Shown: positions 18,586 to 27,454, numbered from the stretch's first letter. The stretch: DNA of 64,000 bases from DATJPD01 sp035506575 (GCA_035506575.1 DATJPD010000049.1:1-64000), one strand, 5' to 3'. A program made the numbers and translations. Notes: generated by a model not told the origin, from the letters alone.

Positions 18586-19694
18586 ACGCGGCGGCTGGCG
18601 GAGCCGACGCGGAATTGCGCCGCCTCCCTCTCTTTGAGCTCGAGACCCAGGCCGGGACGCTGCCGGTTGGGCCGTAACTCGCCGCGCACCGGGACCTGCG
18701 CGCCATCGAACAGCGTCTGCTCGATCCGCGCATGATCGTGGAAGTATTCGAGGTGGCGCGCCTTCGGCACGGCGCAGCACGTATGCGCGTGCAGCGAGGG
18801 CGAGGTGTGCGCGGACACCGGGATGCCGAACGATTCGCACAGCGCGCCCGCCTGCATGAATCCGGTCACGCCGCCGCAACGCGTTCCGTCCGGCTGCAGC
18901 ACGTCGACGGCCTCCGCCTCCAGCATGCGGCGGAAGTAGAACGGGTCATAGCCGTACTCGCCGGCCGTGATGTCCATCCCAGCGGGTGCCCGATCACGCA
19001 GCAACCGCAACCCTTCGAGATCATCCGACGAGACCGGCTCCTCGAACCACGAGACCCCGTGCTCGCTGAACGCCTCCGCCTTGGCCAGGGCGAGCTTGCG
19101 GGCATAGGCGCCATTGGCGTCGACGAAGAGCTCGGCATCCGGACCGATGGCGGCCCGGGCGGCGCGCACGCGCTCGACGTCCTGGGCCGCATGGCTGCCG
19201 ATCTTCATCTTCACGCGCGAGATGCCGTCGGCCACCCAGCCGCCGAGCTGCTTCTGCAGCCGGTCCAGCGAATACGACGTGAAGCCGCCGCTACCGTAGA
19301 CCGGGATCGCATCGCGCACGGCGCCGAGGAGGACAAAGAGCGGTACGTCGAGCAGACGCGCCTTCAAATCCCATAGCGCCGTGTCGACCGCCGAGACCGC
19401 CATCATGGCAATTCCGCGCTGCCCGAGATTGCGGATCTCGCCGCGCATGGCCTGCCACGTGGCGGCCACGGCCATCGCATCGCACCCGAGGACGACCTTG
19501 GCGAGCTTGCCCTCGACGACCTTGGCGGCCGCCTCGTCGGCGTAGGTATAGCCGAGCCCGTGTCCGCCGCCGGCGTGGACATGAACGACGACCAAGGTCG
19601 TCGAATTCCAGCTCAACGTTCCATCGGCTTCCGGGCCGTCGGTCGGAATGGTATAGGCGGAGATGTCGAGACGCTCGATTGTCGCTGGTTTCAT
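18582..19694 (-). CDS. Mandelate racemase/muconate-lactonizing enzyme family (enolase superfamily)
   Basis: The protein has 370 residues from ATG 19694; upstream ATGs at 19721 and 19733 are possible. The enolase-superfamily layout is complete. It has an N-terminal capping domain, then a barrel with the Lys-x-Lys pair in RVKMKIG. The metal ligands lie in FVDANGAY, WFEEPVS and AGEYGYD. A QPDGTRCGGVTG strand and the histidine in SAHTSPSLHAH follow. A KxK plus His arrangement belongs to the mandelate racemase subgroup, which abstracts a proton alpha to a carboxylate, usually for sugar-acid dehydration or epimerisation. The substrate is not predictable. It lies below an SDR and a flavin reductase on the same strand. 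Confidence 0.88.
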   Translation of the reverse strand: MKPATIERLDISAYTIPTDGPEADGTLSWNSTTLVVVHVHAGGGHGLGYTYADEAAAKVVEGKLAKVVLGCDAMAVAATWQAMRGEIRNLGQRGIAMMAVSAVDTALWDLKARLLDVPLFVLLGAVRDAIPVYGSGGFTSYSLDRLQKQLGGWVADGISRVKMKIGSHAAQDVERVRAARAAIGPDAELFVDANGAYARKLALAKAEAFSEHGVSWFEEPVSSDDLEGLRLLRDRAPAGMDITAGEYGYDPFYFRRMLEAEAVDVLQPDGTRCGGVTGFMQAGALCESFGIPVSAHTSPSLHAHTCCAVPKARHLEYFHDHARIEQTLFDGAQVPVRGELRPNRQRPGLGLELKEREAAQFRVGSASRRV

Positions 19695-19772
19695 GGGCAA
19701 TCGGTGTCGGTTGTGCTTCATGAACGAGGGCACGCCGGCCCTGGTTCCCGCGGGCGGTGAGGTAGAGCGCAG

Positions 19773-20552
19773 CTACCAGGCGAGCGAGCCGCCATCGATC
19801 GGGATGACGCTGCCGGTCATGTAGCTCGCCGCGGGCGAGGCGAGCAGCAACGCCAGGCCCTTGATCTCGTCGGGCTCGGCGATGCGGCCGAGCGGGCAGC
19901 TTTCCGCGAACTCCCGCTCCGCGTCCTTGTCGGTGTGCATGCGGCCGCCGGCGATGTTGGTGCGGAACGGGCCGGGTGCGATCGCGTTGACCAGCACGTT
20001 GAACGGCCCGAGCTCGATCGCCGCCTGGCGCACGAGATTGGCAACCGCGGCTTTGGTGGCGGCGTAGGCATAGCCGGCCATCGGCTCGCCCCGCAGCCCG
20101 GCGATCGAGGCGGTGACGATGATCCGGCCGCGCCGTTGCACCTTCATGACCGCGGCGGCGGCGCGCAGCGTGGCGAACACGCCGGTGAGATTGACGTCGA
20201 GCACCCGGTCCCAGGTGTCCCACGACGTTGCCAGCGCGCGCGCCTGCGGGCCGGCCGACATGCCCGCATTGGCGAACACCGCGTCGAGACGGCCGTGGCG
20301 GCGGGCGGCGTCGGCCACCCAGCGCTCGACCGCCTCGCGGTCCGCGACGTCGATGACGCCAGCTTCGACGCGGGAGCCCGCGGATTTGAGCCGCTGCACC
20401 GCGCGCTCAAGGCCCGGGCCGTCCATGTCGGCGGCGACTACGGTAGCGCCGTTCTCGGCCATGACTTCGGCCATCGCAAGGCCGAGGCCGCTCGCTGCAC
20501 CCGTGACCAGCGCCACATGCCCGGTGACATCGAACAGCCGTGCCGCCTTCAT
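19773..20552 (-). CDS. Short-chain dehydrogenase/reductase (classical SDR)
   Basis: The protein has 259 residues, the usual length. The cofactor motif TGAASGLG lies at 18-25, D-M-D follows strand 2 (suggesting NAD preference), NAG is in VFANAGMS, and the catalytic Ser is in TASIAG with Tyr-x-x-x-Lys in YAYAATKAA. The C-terminus ends with IDGGSLAW, typical of the family. It catalyses NAD(P)-dependent alcohol/ketone interconversion. It lies between the flavin reductase and the enolase-family gene, and may act on the same sugar-acid type compounds, which is inference. Confidence 0.9.
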   Translation of the reverse strand: MKAARLFDVTGHVALVTGAASGLGLAMAEVMAENGATVVAADMDGPGLERAVQRLKSAGSRVEAGVIDVADREAVERWVADAARRHGRLDAVFANAGMSAGPQARALATSWDTWDRVLDVNLTGVFATLRAAAAVMKVQRRGRIIVTASIAGLRGEPMAGYAYAATKAAVANLVRQAAIELGPFNVLVNAIAPGPFRTNIAGGRMHTDKDAEREFAESCPLGRIAEPDEIKGLALLLASPAASYMTGSVIPIDGGSLAW

Positions 20553-20579
20553 GGGGCCCCTCGCCTGCTGGCTTGCGCC

Positions 20580-21083
20580 TCAGCCGCCGTAGAACGTTTT
20601 CTCGCCGAGCTCTTTCATCTCGAGGATCGCGGCATCGGGCCGGCCCTCGATCGGCTTGGTGAGATGCGCGTCGACCACCTCGCCGACGAAAATGTGGTGA
20701 TCCCCGCGCTCGATGACCTCGACCAGCTTGCACTCGACCGCCGCCGGCGCATTGGTGAGGATGGGCGAGCCCGTCGATCCCTTGCGGAACGGCTCGCCGG
20801 ACAGCTTGCCGTCGGCGGCCTGCGTCGGCTTGAAGAACGCGAACGCCATGCCCTGCTGGCCCTTGCCGAGCATATTGAGCGCGAAGGCGCCCGCCTTGCG
20901 GCCGACGGCATAGGCGCCGGAATCGGTTTTCACACCGACCACGACCAGGGGCGGCGCGAACGCGGTCTGGGTCACCCAGTTCACAGTCGCCGCGGCAACC
21001 GAGCCGTCGGCGGCTTGCGTCGTAAGCACGTAGATGCCGTAGGGGATCATCCGGAGAGCTGTCTTCTTCGTATCGGGGTTCAT
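20580..21083 (-). CDS. Flavin reductase-like FMN-binding protein
   Basis: The protein has 167 residues with the split-barrel flavin reductase pattern: the N-terminal ALRMIPYGIYVLTTQ, ATVNWVTQTAFAPPLVVVGVK, AFALNMLGKGQQGMAF and HHIFVGEVVDA. Family members bind FMN and pass reduced flavin to a partner monooxygenase, or act as redox enzymes themselves. No monooxygenase gene is adjacent. It is the first gene of a minus-strand group of four with short spacers. Confidence 0.85.
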   Translation of the reverse strand: MNPDTKKTALRMIPYGIYVLTTQAADGSVAAATVNWVTQTAFAPPLVVVGVKTDSGAYAVGRKAGAFALNMLGKGQQGMAFAFFKPTQAADGKLSGEPFRKGSTGSPILTNAPAAVECKLVEVIERGDHHIFVGEVVDAHLTKPIEGRPDAAILEMKELGEKTFYGG

Positions 21084-21211
21084 GGTCGTTCCTTAGAAGC
21101 GTGTGGACTTGCCCCCGATAGTTAAATCGCGCGCCGCGGCGTCCGTAAAGAGGCCCCCTCGATCTCATCCCCGGTTGCCGATATGCTCTGATCGCGTTGA
21201 GGGAGGTCCCC

Positions 21212-22144
21212 ATGAAAAAACTGGTCCTCGAGACGACGGCGCCCTTCCAGGGCCTGCCGGAGCTCGTCGCGTACGACGAAGGCCTGTTCGATAAGGAAGG
21301 CCTCGCGATCGAGTGGGCCGACCGCGACGCCGGCGTCGACAAGAAGACCCAGCTGGACGTCACCAGCCCCAAGGGTGCGAACCCGTTCGCCAGCCACGGC
21401 CGCCTCGTCGAGCAAGGCAAGGCCGACATGTACAACGCCTGCGAATGGGGCAATTACTGCCGCGTCCAGGAAACGGGCATCGGCAGCCGGCAGATCGGCC
21501 GGCGCGCCATCATCAGCTACGCGGCGATCGTGGTGCGGCCGGACTCGCCGGTGTACACGCCGCAACAACTGGCCGGCCGGACGGTGGGCGTGCCCTTCTA
21601 CTTCGGCACGCATTATCTCGCCCTCCACCTGCTCGAGGGCTTCGTGCCGCGCGACCAGATCAAGCTGTGCAGCGTGCCGAACGGCTCGCGGCCGCGCTTC
21701 GAGGCGATGATGAAGGGCGAGGTGGAGGCGACGACGTTGACCGAGCCTTACATCACCCTGGCCGAGAAAAAAGGCTGCCGGACCGTCTGCTCGGCGTTCT
21801 ATCACGGCACCGAGGTGGCGTCGGACCGCATCGACGGCGAGACCTATGCCGCGTTCAACCGTGCGGTGCGCGAGGCGGTGCGTCGCATCAACGCGAACAA
21901 GCGCGCCTACCTGCACTACTTCATCGACTATCACAAGCGGAAGGATCCCGAGATCGGCACACTGAGGCCCGAGGACCTGCGCGAGAGCCGCCTCGTGGTC
22001 GTCGATCCGGCACCGATTCCTGCCGACGAGCTGCAACGGACCTACGAGTGGCTCAAGAGCTGGGGCATGCTGGAGACGACGCAGTCGCCGATCCAGCTCG
22101 TGAACCTGGAGATCCAGAGCCGCGGCCACGCTGCCGCCGAGTAG
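21212..22144 (+). CDS. NMT1/THI5-like solute-binding protein without a signal peptide
   Basis: The protein has 310 residues from ATG 21212, with GGGAGG at 21201-21206 five bases ahead. A TTG at 21197 is less likely. The fold is that of ABC-type nitrate/sulfonate/pyrimidine-precursor binding proteins: TAPFQGLPELVAYDEGLFDKEGL, LAGRTVGVPFYFGTHY, RPRFEAMMKGEVEATTLTEPYITLA. The N-terminus MKKLVLETTAP begins directly with the first strand, so there is no export signal. No permease or ATPase gene is adjacent. It could be a cytoplasmic binding protein or enzyme relative. The CCCFC motif of the THI5 enzyme is absent, although NACEWGNYC occurs near residue 75. Confidence 0.75.
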   Translation: MKKLVLETTAPFQGLPELVAYDEGLFDKEGLAIEWADRDAGVDKKTQLDVTSPKGANPFASHGRLVEQGKADMYNACEWGNYCRVQETGIGSRQIGRRAIISYAAIVVRPDSPVYTPQQLAGRTVGVPFYFGTHYLALHLLEGFVPRDQIKLCSVPNGSRPRFEAMMKGEVEATTLTEPYITLAEKKGCRTVCSAFYHGTEVASDRIDGETYAAFNRAVREAVRRINANKRAYLHYFIDYHKRKDPEIGTLRPEDLRESRLVVVDPAPIPADELQRTYEWLKSWGMLETTQSPIQLVNLEIQSRGHAAAE

Positions 22145-22145
22145 G

Positions 22146-22487
22146 ATGCGCGGACGGGCAGTTGGCCTCGCGGCGGGCATCGCCCTCCCGCTCGTCACCG
22201 ACATCGCCCCGGACCCGGATACGAAGGCCGCGATCCGCCTCCTGGTGGCCCGCCAGCGCATGGCCCGGCCCCATGCGGCACCGCCCCGGGTGCCGGCCGA
22301 GCGGCTGGCGGCGCTGCGGGGGGCGTTCGATGCGACCATGCGCGATCCCGGCTTTCTATCCGACGCGGAGCGGCTCGGCCTCGAGGTGAACCCGGTCAGG
22401 GGGGAGGCGGTCGAGGCGTTGATTAACGAGATCTACGGCGCCGCGCCGGCAGTGGTGAAGCTGGCCCGCCAAGCGGTCAAAGAATAG
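22146..22487 (+). CDS. C-terminal remnant of a Bug/TctC-family receptor
   Basis: The 113-residue frame matches only the last third of Bug-family periplasmic receptors. PLVTDIAPDPDTKAAIRLL corresponds to the region after the second lobe. The stretch APPRVPAERLAALRGAFDAT, then MRDPGFLSDAERLGLEVNPV, is the characteristic C-terminal helix pair. Full-length relatives have about 320 residues, an example being 58048-59010 in this window. The signal peptide and both ligand lobes are missing. It begins one base after the preceding stop, so it could still be translated by coupling, but it is most likely a gene remnant. Confidence 0.65.
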   Translation: MRGRAVGLAAGIALPLVTDIAPDPDTKAAIRLLVARQRMARPHAAPPRVPAERLAALRGAFDATMRDPGFLSDAERLGLEVNPVRGEAVEALINEIYGAAPAVVKLARQAVKE

Positions 22488-22537
22488 CCAGGAGTCCGGG
22501 CCATGCTAATATGGCGTGGCCACCGTATACGAGCCGC

Positions 22538-23608
22538 ATGAGCGACACGATCCAGCAGAAAATCGAGGCGCTTCTCGAGCTTGCCCGCCACGAGGCGGAC
22601 GCCTCCAAGTCGCGCATTGCCGACGACCTGAGCGAGATCATCTACGTCGATCACGCGCCATTCAACCGCGCCGAGCTCGACATCGCGACCGACATCCTGC
22701 GCAAGCTGGTCCGCGAGACCGAAATCGCGGTGCGCAAGCGGATGGCCGAGCGGCTGGCCAAGGACCCGGCGGCGCCGCGCGATCTCGTCGTGGCGCTGGC
22801 CAACGACGAGTTCATGGTGGCGCGGCCGATCCTGTCGATGAGTGCGGCCCTCCGCGACGACGACCTGATCGAGATCGTCCGGCACAAGACCAAGCAGCAT
22901 CAGCTGGCGATCGCCGCACGCGCGCAGCTCAGCGAGAGCGTGTCCTCGGCCGTGGCCGAGATCGGGTCGACGGACGTGGTGGCGGAGCTCCTGAAGAACC
23001 CCACCGCCAAGATCGCCGAGGCGACCTACGCGTATCTGGCGCAACGCTCGCGCACCGATACCGAGCTGCAGGCGCCGCTGCTTCACCGCGAGGACCTGCC
23101 GGGCGAGATCGCGGCGCGCATGTATGGCTGGGTGGCCGCCGAGCTCAAGACCTTCATCGAGACGAAGTACCGCGTGGCCCCGCAATGGCTGGATGCGCCG
23201 CTTCTGGATTCCCTGCAGGAAGTTTCGGCGGAGCACCGGCCGGAGGTCGCCTGGGACGATACGGCGCTGCAGCTCGCCGATGCGATCAAGGCCGAGCGTA
23301 TCAACGACCCGGCGGTCTTCGTGCGCCTGCTGAAGAACGGGCACGTATCTTTGTTCGAGGCGCTGCTCGCGCGCTATCTCAATGTCGGCATCCGCCTCGC
23401 GCGCCGGATCGCCTACCAGCCGGACGGACGCGCCCTGGCGGTGGCGTGCCGGGCGGCGGGCATCGAGCGCGGCGTACTTTCATCGCTGCTCGAGCTGGTG
23501 CACGCGGAACCGGCGGCAGCACTCGAGCTGTTCCGGCGCATCACGCCGCAGGAAAGCCTCGACGCGCTCGCCCGCTGGCGGACGCGCGAGGCGTTCTCAC
23601 CCCGCTAA
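22538..23608 (+). CDS. DUF2336 domain protein
   Basis: The protein has 356 residues from ATG 22538; an earlier ATG at 22511 lacks a better ribosome site. It is almost wholly helical and hydrophilic, matching the alphaproteobacterial DUF2336 family: an LLELARHEADASKSRIADDL opening, ERLAKDPAAPRDLVVALAND, and a HEAT-like succession of helices through EIARRM-like repeats. The family has no firm biochemical role. No membrane segment or catalytic motif is visible. It overlaps the end of the convergent PagL-like gene by four bases. Confidence 0.8.
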   Translation: MSDTIQQKIEALLELARHEADASKSRIADDLSEIIYVDHAPFNRAELDIATDILRKLVRETEIAVRKRMAERLAKDPAAPRDLVVALANDEFMVARPILSMSAALRDDDLIEIVRHKTKQHQLAIAARAQLSESVSSAVAEIGSTDVVAELLKNPTAKIAEATYAYLAQRSRTDTELQAPLLHREDLPGEIAARMYGWVAAELKTFIETKYRVAPQWLDAPLLDSLQEVSAEHRPEVAWDDTALQLADAIKAERINDPAVFVRLLKNGHVSLFEALLARYLNVGIRLARRIAYQPDGRALAVACRAAGIERGVLSSLLELVHAEPAAALELFRRITPQESLDALARWRTREAFSPR

Positions 23609-24144
23609 TTGCCCAACCAGCTCGCGATCTTCGTGGTCGGCAGAGAATAGACGAGGTTGATCGACTCCTCGCCGGGGTTGATCTTGCCGAGGCTGGCGTT
23701 CGACATGTGATACACCTCGACGCCGAGGCGGGAGCGGTCGTCGAACCGGTAAGCGAATTCGATCGCCGAGCGGAACTCGAGCTTGTAGCCGAGATCCTCG
23801 CCGCCACCTTGGTGGTAGTAGCCTGGTGCGAAGCTGGGCCGGACGACGAACCGGTTGCCTAAGAAGATGTCGAGGCTGATGCCGGTGTAGATCTCGGCCG
23901 ACCCGTGACCGTTCACCATGAAGCCGGCCATGGGCTGGAAGATCCACAGCTTCAGGTCCGAGCGGTACTGCATCCCGCCCTCTTCCGTCGGCATCTTCTG
24001 GCGGTTGAAGTCGTACCGGCCGACCGAGAAGCTCAAAAACGACGGGTCCTGCGCCTGCGCCGCCTGTGGCGCAAATGCGATAATTCCGGCGACGAGCCCA
24101 CAGGCCAGCGCCAACCCCTTGATCACAGAACGAAGTTTAGACAC
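23605..24144 (-). CDS. PagL-like lipid A 3-O-deacylase (acyloxyacyl hydrolase)
   Basis: The protein has 179 residues from GTG 24144, chosen because GGAGGGGG lies directly upstream and the start gives a clean signal peptide ending AAQAQD near residue 32. The mature protein shows alternating beta-barrel strands and the catalytic His-x-Ser pair as YHMSNAS (His146, Ser148), followed by LGKINPGEESINLVYSLP, which is the family signature. PagL removes the 3-position acyl chain from lipid A in the outer membrane. The C-terminus ends in Asn rather than Phe, which is unusual for a barrel protein. Confidence 0.82.
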   Translation of the reverse strand: MSKLRSVIKGLALACGLVAGIIAFAPQAAQAQDPSFLSFSVGRYDFNRQKMPTEEGGMQYRSDLKLWIFQPMAGFMVNGHGSAEIYTGISLDIFLGNRFVVRPSFAPGYYHQGGGEDLGYKLEFRSAIEFAYRFDDRSRLGVEVYHMSNASLGKINPGEESINLVYSLPTTKIASWLGN

Positions 24145-24288
24145 GCCCCCTCCGCGTAACACCCCACCCCCAAGCCTATAGCACACCCGCGGGCTGGCGA
24201 GGCAAGGCGACGAGCACATCCCAGCACCAAAGAGACACGAACGGCCGAGGGGCGGATTTTTTGGCGGGGTTCGCCGTTATCTAACCGA

Positions 24289-24690
24289 ATGACGACAATC
24301 CCGCTCTTTCGCCTCTTTTTGGCCTCGTTCCTCCGCGCGCTCGCGATCGTCGTGGCACTCTGGGGCTGGGGGCTTGCTGCACCGGCGCTTGCCGACGATC
24401 ACGGTCATGGAGGCCACGAGGGACGGGGCGGCCATGAGGAGCACCACGACCACGACCATGACCGGGGTCGCGGCCGCGGGCCCGCGTTCGGGTTCTACTT
24501 CGGCGGGCCCACCCGTGTCGGGCCGCCGCCGGTCTACTACGCGCCCGCCTATCCGGGTTATGCGCCGGTGCCGATCAGCGGCGTGTATCTGAGCCCCTAC
24601 GGCTATGGATATTGCCGCGACTACCAGACGATGGCCGGGATCGAGACCGCCTGCCAGGGTGCCGATGGCGTGTGGCGATTCATCAACTGA
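24289..24690 (+). CDS. Secreted His-rich protein, possible metal binding
   Basis: The protein has 133 residues. A signal peptide ends near ALADD (residue 36). It is followed by a His/Asp/Glu-rich stretch with about ten histidines in DDHGHGGHEGRGGHEEHHDHD. An RGRGRGPAFGFYF segment and a Tyr/Pro-rich part come next. The C-terminus (YCRDYQTMAGIETACQGADGVWRFIN) matches the end motif seen in small surface-antigen-like proteins. The His tract could bind Ni, Zn or Cu. This is inference from composition only. Confidence 0.7.
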   Translation: MTTIPLFRLFLASFLRALAIVVALWGWGLAAPALADDHGHGGHEGRGGHEEHHDHDHDRGRGRGPAFGFYFGGPTRVGPPPVYYAPAYPGYAPVPISGVYLSPYGYGYCRDYQTMAGIETACQGADGVWRFIN

Positions 24691-24709
24691 GCCCGCTCGC
24701 CAGCACCCG

Positions 24710-25669
24710 CTAGAGTGTCTTGTAGCGCTCCATCGCCGCCACGAGTGCCGCGCGGATCCCCGGCTCCATCGCCGAGTGTCCGGCGTCCGGCACGATGACA
24801 TAGCTGGCTTCCGGCCACGCATGCGCCAGCGCGTCGGCGCTCAGGATCGGGCACACCATGTCGTAACGCCCTTGCACGATGGTCGCCGGAATTCCGGCCA
24901 GCCGCCGCGCGTCGCGCAGAAGCTGATTCTCCTCGAGAAAGCTCTCGTGGCGGAAGTAATGCGCCTCGATGCGGGCCAGGCCGAGCGCCATCCGGTCCTC
25001 GGCGAACGCCGAAACCGTCTCCGGGCTCGGCAGCAACGTCGAGCAGGCGCCCTCATAGGTGCTCCACGCGCGAGCGGCCGCCATGTGGATCGCCGGATCG
25101 GGATGGGTGAGGCGGCGGTAATAGGATTCGAGGAGATCGCCCCGCTCGTTCTCCGGCAGGAAGCCGGAGAAGGCCCGCCAGGCTTCCGGAAACACATGGC
25201 GGAGTCCGTACAGGAACCAGTCGATCTCGATCTTGCGGCATAGGAAGATGCCGCGCAGGACCAGGGCGCGGCAGCGCGCCGGATGCGCTTGCGCGTAAGC
25301 GAGCGCCAGGGTCGATCCCCAGGAGCCGCCGAACACCAGCCAGCTGTCGATCCGCAACTGCCGGCGCAAGCGCTCGATATCGGCCACGAGATGCGGGGTC
25401 GTGTTGTCGACGAGCTCGCCATGCGGCGTCGAACGGCCCGCACCCCGCTGATCGAAGATCACGATGCGATAGTGATTGGGGTCGAAGAACCGGCGGTGCG
25501 CCGCCGTCGACCCGGCACCTGGTCCGCCGTGCAGGAAAACCACCGGCGTGCCGGAGGGATTTCCGCTCTGCTCCCAGTACATGCGGTGCCGTCCGTCGAG
25601 GTCGAGATGGCCTGAGGCAAACGGCTCGAGGGGCGGGTAAAGATCGTTGCGCTGCGTGGAGTCAGCCAT
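24710..25669 (-). CDS. pip: Proline iminopeptidase
   Basis: The protein has 319 residues from ATG 25669, the usual length for the S33 family. The oxyanion-hole motif HGGPGAG lies at 47-53, FDQRGAGRS follows at 72-80, and the nucleophile Ser116 sits in GGSWGS. The acid is expected in QGRYDMVCP and the His in DAGHS. It releases N-terminal proline from peptides in the cytoplasm. It is divergent from the thermonuclease gene with a 62-base shared promoter gap. Confidence 0.93.
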   Translation of the reverse strand: MADSTQRNDLYPPLEPFASGHLDLDGRHRMYWEQSGNPSGTPVVFLHGGPGAGSTAAHRRFFDPNHYRIVIFDQRGAGRSTPHGELVDNTTPHLVADIERLRRQLRIDSWLVFGGSWGSTLALAYAQAHPARCRALVLRGIFLCRKIEIDWFLYGLRHVFPEAWRAFSGFLPENERGDLLESYYRRLTHPDPAIHMAAARAWSTYEGACSTLLPSPETVSAFAEDRMALGLARIEAHYFRHESFLEENQLLRDARRLAGIPATIVQGRYDMVCPILSADALAHAWPEASYVIVPDAGHSAMEPGIRAALVAAMERYKTL

Positions 25670-25731
25670 CGCCGCCAAAGATCGCAAGCAGCAAGGGCGC
25701 ACGTCAACCCGTTCGGCGTTACACTCCGAAA

Positions 25732-26556
25732 ATGTCACGCTTGTTTTTGATTTTCCTGGCGTTTGCTCCGGTGGTTGCCGGCGGCTGCCGGTTGGCCGCG
25801 GCAGGGCCGCTGGAGACACTGGTGGCGCAGGGGGCCCTTGCCGCGGGCGGGACTGTCACGATCGCCGCTACGATCGATGGAGAGACTCTGCGCCTCGCCG
25901 ACGGCCGCGAGCTGCGCCTGGCCGGCATCGGTGTGCCGAGATCTACGCCGCATTTTGCCCAGGAAGCCCAGCAGACCCTCGCGGATCTCGCGGACCGGCG
26001 CGAGGCGCAGATCTACTACGAAGAGCGACGCAACGACCGCTACGGCCGCACCGTCGCCCATGTGGCCGTCGCCTCCGACCTGTGGCTGGAGGCCGAGCTG
26101 GTGCGCCGCGGACTCGCGCGCGTCGAGACGACGCGCGACACGGCCGCGGCGGCGGTGGTTCTGTTGGCGATCGAACGCGAGGCACGTGCGGCCGGGCGGG
26201 GCCTGTGGGCCAGGCCCGAGTATCGGGTGCGCGACGCGGGCGGCCTCGGCCGCTGGCGCGACAGCTTCCAGATCGTGGCCGGCCGCGTCGCCGCGAGCCA
26301 CAGGAGCCCGGGCCGCCTGTGGCTGGAGTTCGCAAGCGCGCAGGGCCGAGGGTTGGAACTGGAGATCCCCGCGGCGGCGAACCGGCTTTTCCGCGCCGCC
26401 GGCATGGACCTATCGGGCCTCGTCGGCGCGGATCTCCGCGTGCGCGGATGGCTGCGCTGGCAGGACGGTCCGATCATCGCCGTCGACCACCCGGCGCAGA
26501 TCGAGCTCGTCGAAAAAGCAGGCACCGAGGACGCGCGCCCGCGCAAACGCCGCTGA
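25732..26556 (+). CDS. Secreted thermonuclease (SNase)-domain protein
   Basis: The protein has 274 residues. A signal peptide or lipoprotein signal covers the first ~25 residues (FAPVVAGGC could be a lipobox). The SNase fold lies at about 40-155: TIAATIDGETLRLADGRELRLAGIGVPR, RNDRYGRTVAHV and LVRRGLARVE. The C-terminal ~110 residues form a second, beta-rich domain ending in a basic tail RPRKRR. SNase active residues are only partly kept: Arg in LRLAGI and Arg in RYGRTVAHV are present, but the first acidic ligand is unclear. It may be a nuclease or a nucleic-acid-binding envelope protein. Confidence 0.78.
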   Translation: MSRLFLIFLAFAPVVAGGCRLAAAGPLETLVAQGALAAGGTVTIAATIDGETLRLADGRELRLAGIGVPRSTPHFAQEAQQTLADLADRREAQIYYEERRNDRYGRTVAHVAVASDLWLEAELVRRGLARVETTRDTAAAAVVLLAIEREARAAGRGLWARPEYRVRDAGGLGRWRDSFQIVAGRVAASHRSPGRLWLEFASAQGRGLELEIPAAANRLFRAAGMDLSGLVGADLRVRGWLRWQDGPIIAVDHPAQIELVEKAGTEDARPRKRR

Positions 26557-26563
26557 GCGGCGT

Positions 26564-27454
26564 CTAGATTTCTATCTGGTCGACGATTTCACCGTCGGGA
26601 GTGAGGCACAGCGCCACGAGAGCGCCGCCAAAGCCGCAACCGCCGTCGACCGTCAAGGTGTGCGGCGCGGCGATGACGCCCTCGATGCCGCCCTCACTGC
26701 GGCTGCGGGCCCGCGCGGTGCGGTCATAGCCGCGCACGACGCGCCGGAATCCCTCATAGGGCGCGCTGATCGCCGCCCAGGCCGGATGACCCCACCACAG
26801 CGCATCGCTCTGCTCGGCCAGCGTGCGCGCCGGATCGAGGCCGGCGTGGACCAGGAGCAGGCCCTTGTCGTCGGTATAGGCCGCGCGGCGCAAGCTGCTC
26901 ATCAGCGCCCGGTGCCCCGGCCGCTCGCCCATCGCCTGGCGCAGGCTGGCGGTCCAGCGGCCCATCGCGACCGGGCCGTCGCGCGCGGCGATCCGCCCGC
27001 GCTCGGGATCTCCGCCGTAGGCCTGGATCGTCGCCGCGACACCCTGCGACAGCATCCAATCGAGGACCTCGCGCGGATTCACCGCGAACTGGAGCTGCAG
27101 GAGCTTTTCCCACATCTCCTCCTGGGTGCCGCGCAGATAGGCGACGTCGGAGGCGAACATCAACGGGCGGCCGATGACCGCGCAGCGAAAGCGCACGAGC
27201 TCATCGACGGTGGCCGCAACCGTGCGGCCGCGGCCAAGATAATTGCCGAGATAGGCGAGGCGGTCACCGGGCGCAAAGCGCGGCCAGAGAGAATCGTGCA
27301 GGTCGGCGAGCTTATGCGCCTCGCCGTGGATGGCGCCCACCACCCACACCCGGCGGGCGCGACGCAGAACGGCGAATTTGGTTTCCCGCGAAGCGGGAAC
27401 GGGCGCAATTCTGGGCGGAGGCGGCGACTCCGCGACTCGACGGGCAGCAAACAT
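26564..27454 (-). CDS. Calcineurin-like phosphatase homologue lacking metal-binding residues
   Basis: The protein has 296 residues from ATG 27454. It aligns by motif with bacterial Ser/Thr protein phosphatases (PPP type), but the signature residues are changed. GDIHG has become GAIHG (Ala41), GDYVDRG has become GNYLGRG (Asn71, Gly74), and GNHE has become GTQE (Thr110, Gln111). His43 and the VHAGLDP motif are kept. With most metal ligands lost it is unlikely to hydrolyse phosphate. The rest, including YLRGTQEEMWEKLLQLQF, is ordered and well formed, so it is not a decaying frame. A binding or regulatory role is inferred. It follows the nuclease convergently by seven bases. Confidence 0.8.
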   Translation of the reverse strand: MFAARRVAESPPPPRIAPVPASRETKFAVLRRARRVWVVGAIHGEAHKLADLHDSLWPRFAPGDRLAYLGNYLGRGRTVAATVDELVRFRCAVIGRPLMFASDVAYLRGTQEEMWEKLLQLQFAVNPREVLDWMLSQGVAATIQAYGGDPERGRIAARDGPVAMGRWTASLRQAMGERPGHRALMSSLRRAAYTDDKGLLLVHAGLDPARTLAEQSDALWWGHPAWAAISAPYEGFRRVVRGYDRTARARSRSEGGIEGVIAAPHTLTVDGGCGFGGALVALCLTPDGEIVDQIEI

